A stretch of DNA of 64,000 bases, taken from assembly GCF_023349185.1 (NCBI RefSeq), contig NZ_JAKIKY010000011.1, forward strand, positions 62,001 to 126,000, given 5' to 3'. The notes under the pieces were generated by a model, which saw only the letters and a program-made list of their open reading frames with translations, had not been told where the DNA came from and made no database searches. This stretch comes from Shewanella aquimarina. Its GTDB lineage: Bacteria > Pseudomonadota > Gammaproteobacteria > Enterobacterales > Shewanellaceae. Of the stretch, positions 61,502-64,000 are shown one piece after another. Each line of letters opens with the position of its first letter. Positions within the stretch are counted from its first letter, which is position 1. The position numbers were made by a program, and so were the translations under genes.

Positions 61502-63619
61502 CTATGTTTTTAACTTACCTAGCTGTAGGTGCTGCTGCTCCACCAATGCCGCTAGGCTGGCACTGCTCTGCTGCGCCTCATCGGCCAGTCTCGCCAGCTC
61601 TGAGGCCGAATCAGAGATGCCGGTTATGTTGCGATTGACCTCTTCGGTGACGGCGCTCTGCTCCTCTGCAGCGGTGGCGATATGGGTCACCTGCCCCGAG
61701 ACCTCCTGAATCTGGCTCACTATAGTGTTAAGCGAACTCAAGGCCGATTCGGTCTGGGCCACGGCGCGCTGGGCACCATCCACCCCTTGGTCGATGATCT
61801 GCGACGCGCTGGTAACCTCCCGCTGTAAGGTCTCGATCAACTTGCCAATCTCATCGGTAGAACTCTGGGTCTTGGAGGCCAGGGCCCGCACCTCGTCAGC
61901 AACCACGGCAAAGCCCCGCCCCTGCTCTCCGGCGCGGGCCGCCTCGATGGCGGCATTCAGCGCCAGCAGATTGGTCTGTTCGGCAATGGCGCTGATCACC
62001 TCGAGGATCTTACTGATGTTGGTGCTGCTTTCCGCCACCTTGCCCACGGCTTCCTTGGCCAGCAGAGATTCTTGCGACATATGGGTCACATAGCCCATGG
62101 CCTGACTCAGGCTGTCTTCACCGGCCTTGACGTTGAGGGTCATCGCCTCGGTTTCCGATGCGGTTTGCTCAGAGGCCTTGGCCACCTCCAGCGCGGTGGC
62201 GCTCATCTGATTCACCGCGGTCACCACACTCTCGATGTCACTGTACTGACGATTGACGCTGTTGTGGGTCTGCTGGGCAATCCCGGCTGCCACCTGACTC
62301 TCCGCCTGAGAACGTGACGCCAACTCCTTAAGCTCGCCGATCAGCAGGCGCAGCTTGGTAATAAAGCCATTGATGCCGCCTCCCAGGGCGATTAACTCGG
62401 CGTGGGATTCCACCGTGATCGCCTGAGTCAGATCCCCCTCGGCGCTGGCAAGGTTTTCCACTCGATTCTGAATCACCTTAAGCGGCGCTATGATGGAACG
62501 TATCACTAAACTAATGGTGACCACGGCGATTAAGGAGACGATAACCCCGACGATCAACAGCAGGCTACCCAGAGAGCTGGCCATCGCCGACATCGCCTTA
62601 TCCATGGCATTGGCGGCCTCATAGGCATCAACCTTGTCCACCTCGATAACCAGCGACCACTGCGCCTTGGCAAGTCCAATATCGATAGGATAGGCGACGA
62701 TAATATGGCTTCCTTGCTCCAAGTAGCCGCCCTGGCGATGCAGCCCGGTTAACTGACTGGCGAGCGAGGGTGCGATAGATTCGCCCAAGGGCCTTGCCTT
62801 CTTATCATAGTGACTGGCCGCCACCACTAAGCCCTTCTGGCTCAGCAGGGTCACCTTGGCCTTGCCTCGATACAGGCTGGCCGAGAGCTCGTCGATCAGC
62901 TTCTGAAACACAGGCAGGTTGACGTCTACACCTATCACGCCACGAAAACTGCCGCCCACCACCACAGGTACGGTCAGCGAGGTCATCAGCGCCGTGTTGC
63001 CCGGGCTTATCTCATACAGGTAGGGCTCCATCAGGCAAGGGCGCTTGGTATCCTTGGCGCACAGATACCATTCGGCCTCGCGCACGCCAAACTCCTTGAG
63101 GGTGGCATCATATTTCTCACTGGCATCGTCCACCTGCTGATGTTCGACGCTGCCATCGTCGTTGCGGGTGTAATAGATCTCCAGGGTGCCCGCCTCTGGC
63201 ACGCTGTGACTAATCTTCTGGGTATATTCGCTATCCCGACCATCATAACCATTGGGCTCGAACTGGGCGTACATGGAAGAGAGCTGGCTATTCTTGCGCA
63301 AAATACCTGCCACAGATTCCTCAACCCCTTCACGAGATAGCGGCTGAGTGGCGGCGCTTTGTTCTATCATACCCGCAAAGGAGAAGGGAATTCGGTAAGC
63401 CTCGTTGATGAAACCCGCAACACGCTCGCCGTACTCACCGGCCCGGGCACTGAGACGCTGGCGGGTCTCATCATGCAGCGCACTCTGCACCTGGCTTGCC
63501 AGTTGGGCATTTTTGTCGCTGAGCGACCACCAGAGGCTAAAGGAGAGAATGGCAACGATGATCAAAAACAGCGTTGAGGTGATCCAAAGCAACTTAGTAC
63601 TGATGGACAAGTGTTTCAT
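61502..63619 (-). CDS. Methyl-accepting chemotaxis protein with dCache periplasmic domain
   Basis: This 705-residue chemoreceptor has a first membrane helix (about 10-32, [22 protein letters not shown]), a periplasmic double-Cache domain (about 35-345; [37 protein letters not shown] and [11 protein letters not shown]), a second membrane helix ([21 protein letters not shown]), HAMP and the signalling hairpin with [20 protein letters not shown] and [15 protein letters not shown]. dCache receptors commonly bind amino acids, carboxylates or purines; the ligand here is not predictable. It is monocistronic between two terminators. Confidence 0.94.
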   Translation of the reverse strand: MKHLSISTKLLWITSTLFLIIVAILSFSLWWSLSDKNAQLASQVQSALHDETRQRLSARAGEYGERVAGFINEAYRIPFSFAGMIEQSAATQPLSREGVEESVAGILRKNSQLSSMYAQFEPNGYDGRDSEYTQKISHSVPEAGTLEIYYTRNDDGSVEHQQVDDASEKYDATLKEFGVREAEWYLCAKDTKRPCLMEPYLYEISPGNTALMTSLTVPVVVGGSFRGVIGVDVNLPVFQKLIDELSASLYRGKAKVTLLSQKGLVVAASHYDKKARPLGESIAPSLASQLTGLHRQGGYLEQGSHIIVAYPIDIGLAKAQWSLVIEVDKVDAYEAANAMDKAMSAMASSLGSLLLIVGVIVSLIAVVTISLVIRSIIAPLKVIQNRVENLASAEGDLTQAITVESHAELIALGGGINGFITKLRLLIGELKELASRSQAESQVAAGIAQQTHNSVNRQYSDIESVVTAVNQMSATALEVAKASEQTASETEAMTLNVKAGEDSLSQAMGYVTHMSQESLLAKEAVGKVAESSTNISKILEVISAIAEQTNLLALNAAIEAARAGEQGRGFAVVADEVRALASKTQSSTDEIGKLIETLQREVTSASQIIDQGVDGAQRAVAQTESALSSLNTIVSQIQEVSGQVTHIATAAEEQSAVTEEVNRNITGISDSASELARLADEAQQSSASLAALVEQQHLQLGKLKT

Positions 63620-63767
63620 TTATCACTCCTAAGCAAGGCGGTAGAGATGAGGATTAAGGCGTGAGACCGAGCTCTTTCACTCATTAAACATAGCACTAAA
63701 GCATTAAAACACCATGCTATCAGGTATTTAATTGACCTTGCAGGGGAAGCGATGTAGCAAAATGCCC

Positions 63768-63837
63768 CATAAAAAAACCGACCACCTACATAAAAAAACC
63801 GACCACCTACATAAAAAAACCGACCACTAAGGGTCGG
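63768..63837 (-). terminator. Terminator with triplicated distal arm (21-base repeats)
   Basis: The hairpin CCGACC-ACTAAG-GGTCGG (63820-63837) is followed by seven Ts in the minus-strand reading. The distal arm plus T-run is then repeated twice more: units of 21 bases, CATAAAAAAACCGACCACCTA, at 63768, 63789 and 63810. It ends the unidentified gene to the right. Confidence 0.85.
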
Positions 63838-63863
63838 CTTTTAACTGATGCATCTGCTACCGA

Positions 63864-64000
63864 TTAAGGGTGACAGACGTTGTGCAGCTCTAGGTTGGTA
63901 CCGATATCCTTGATGCGATTTGCCTTGGCATCGTCGTTACGTAGCTGGGTCAGGTGATCCAGATAGGCCTGATCCACATCGTTGGTCACATAGTTACCGT
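63864..64000 (-). CDS. 3' end of an unidentified gene
   Basis: The last 44 codons of a minus-strand gene enter from the right edge: [19 protein letters not shown], then [17 protein letters not shown] and ELHNVCHP before TAA. The composition and clean stop before a terminator indicate a real gene. I do not recognise the family from this fragment. Confidence 0.6.
   Translation of the reverse strand, partial: GNYVTNDVDQAYLDHLTQLRNDDAKANRIKDIGTNLELHNVCHP

Overview
The window reads as a chromosomal segment of a Shewanella-like gammaproteobacterium. The basis is close protein resemblance to Escherichia coli/Alteromonadales housekeeping proteins (Gsk, Adk, HtpG, RecR, Apt, YciO, XthA, TopB), conserved gene order, a large TonB-dependent receptor, several methyl-accepting chemotaxis proteins, a fused trpCF and an FNR/EtrA-type site. 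The assignment is inferred from recognisable families; no database was searched. No rRNA, tRNA, CRISPR array, phage or intact insertion sequence was seen.

Layout. 1-0.7 kb: 3' end of a dicarboxylate/Na+ symporter. 0.8-13.1 kb (minus strand): ybaN, apt, dnaX, ybaB, recR, htpG, cnoX, adk, hemH, gsk, the nucleotide-salvage, replication and chaperone block also found in enterics. dnaX carries a complete-looking -1 frameshift cassette. 13.2-13.4 kb: an unannotated 40-residue membrane microprotein behind a perfect FNR-type site, with its own terminator. 13.4-15.6 kb: a three-gene metallophore-type RiPP cluster (hvfA precursor with ten EGKCG motifs, hvfB DUF692 MNIO enzyme, hvfC DUF2063 partner) with a hairpin between precursor and enzymes. 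16-17.5 kb: dusC and a short DksA/TraR-type protein. 17.7-21.8 kb: TonB-dependent receptor and a cytosolic Asp-box propeller. 22-26 kb (minus): rnm-yciO, then scpA-scpB-rluB. 26.2-33.3 kb (plus): complete trp operon with Trp-Trp-Trp leader peptide and attenuator. 33.5-38.1 kb: HAD phosphatase, CIA30-like protein, HD-GYP phosphodiesterase, yciB-yciI, xthA. 38.2-46 kb (minus): chemoreceptor, DUF1097 protein, Tat-exported two-subunit molybdenum hydroxylase with XdhC/MocA-type maturation genes, gloC. 46.2-47.4 kb: S33 peptidase.

47.6-50.9 kb is the clearest accessory region. Two diverged copies of a repeat built from consecutive mini-hairpins lie on the left, an AT-rich pair of unknown genes (secreted adhesin-like protein and membrane protein) in the middle, and another run of mini-hairpins on the right.

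51-54.6 kb: extradiol dioxygenase, glutathionyl-hydroquinone reductase and DoxX with a LysR regulator, likely a quinone/aromatic-electrophile response unit. 54.8-58.7 kb: DUF4250 protein, galT-galK and a MelR-like AraC regulator. Matching paired TTTTC-N-GGAA repeats stand upstream of both galT and the regulator and predict a small regulon. 59-64 kb: topB, a small membrane protein, a Cache-type chemoreceptor, and the 3' end of an unidentified gene preceded by a terminator whose distal arm is triplicated.

The most notable items are the HvfABC-type cluster, the dnaX frameshift cassette, the FNR-site microprotein, the hairpin-string repeats flanking the AT-rich island, and the repeat-pair operators of the gal regulator.
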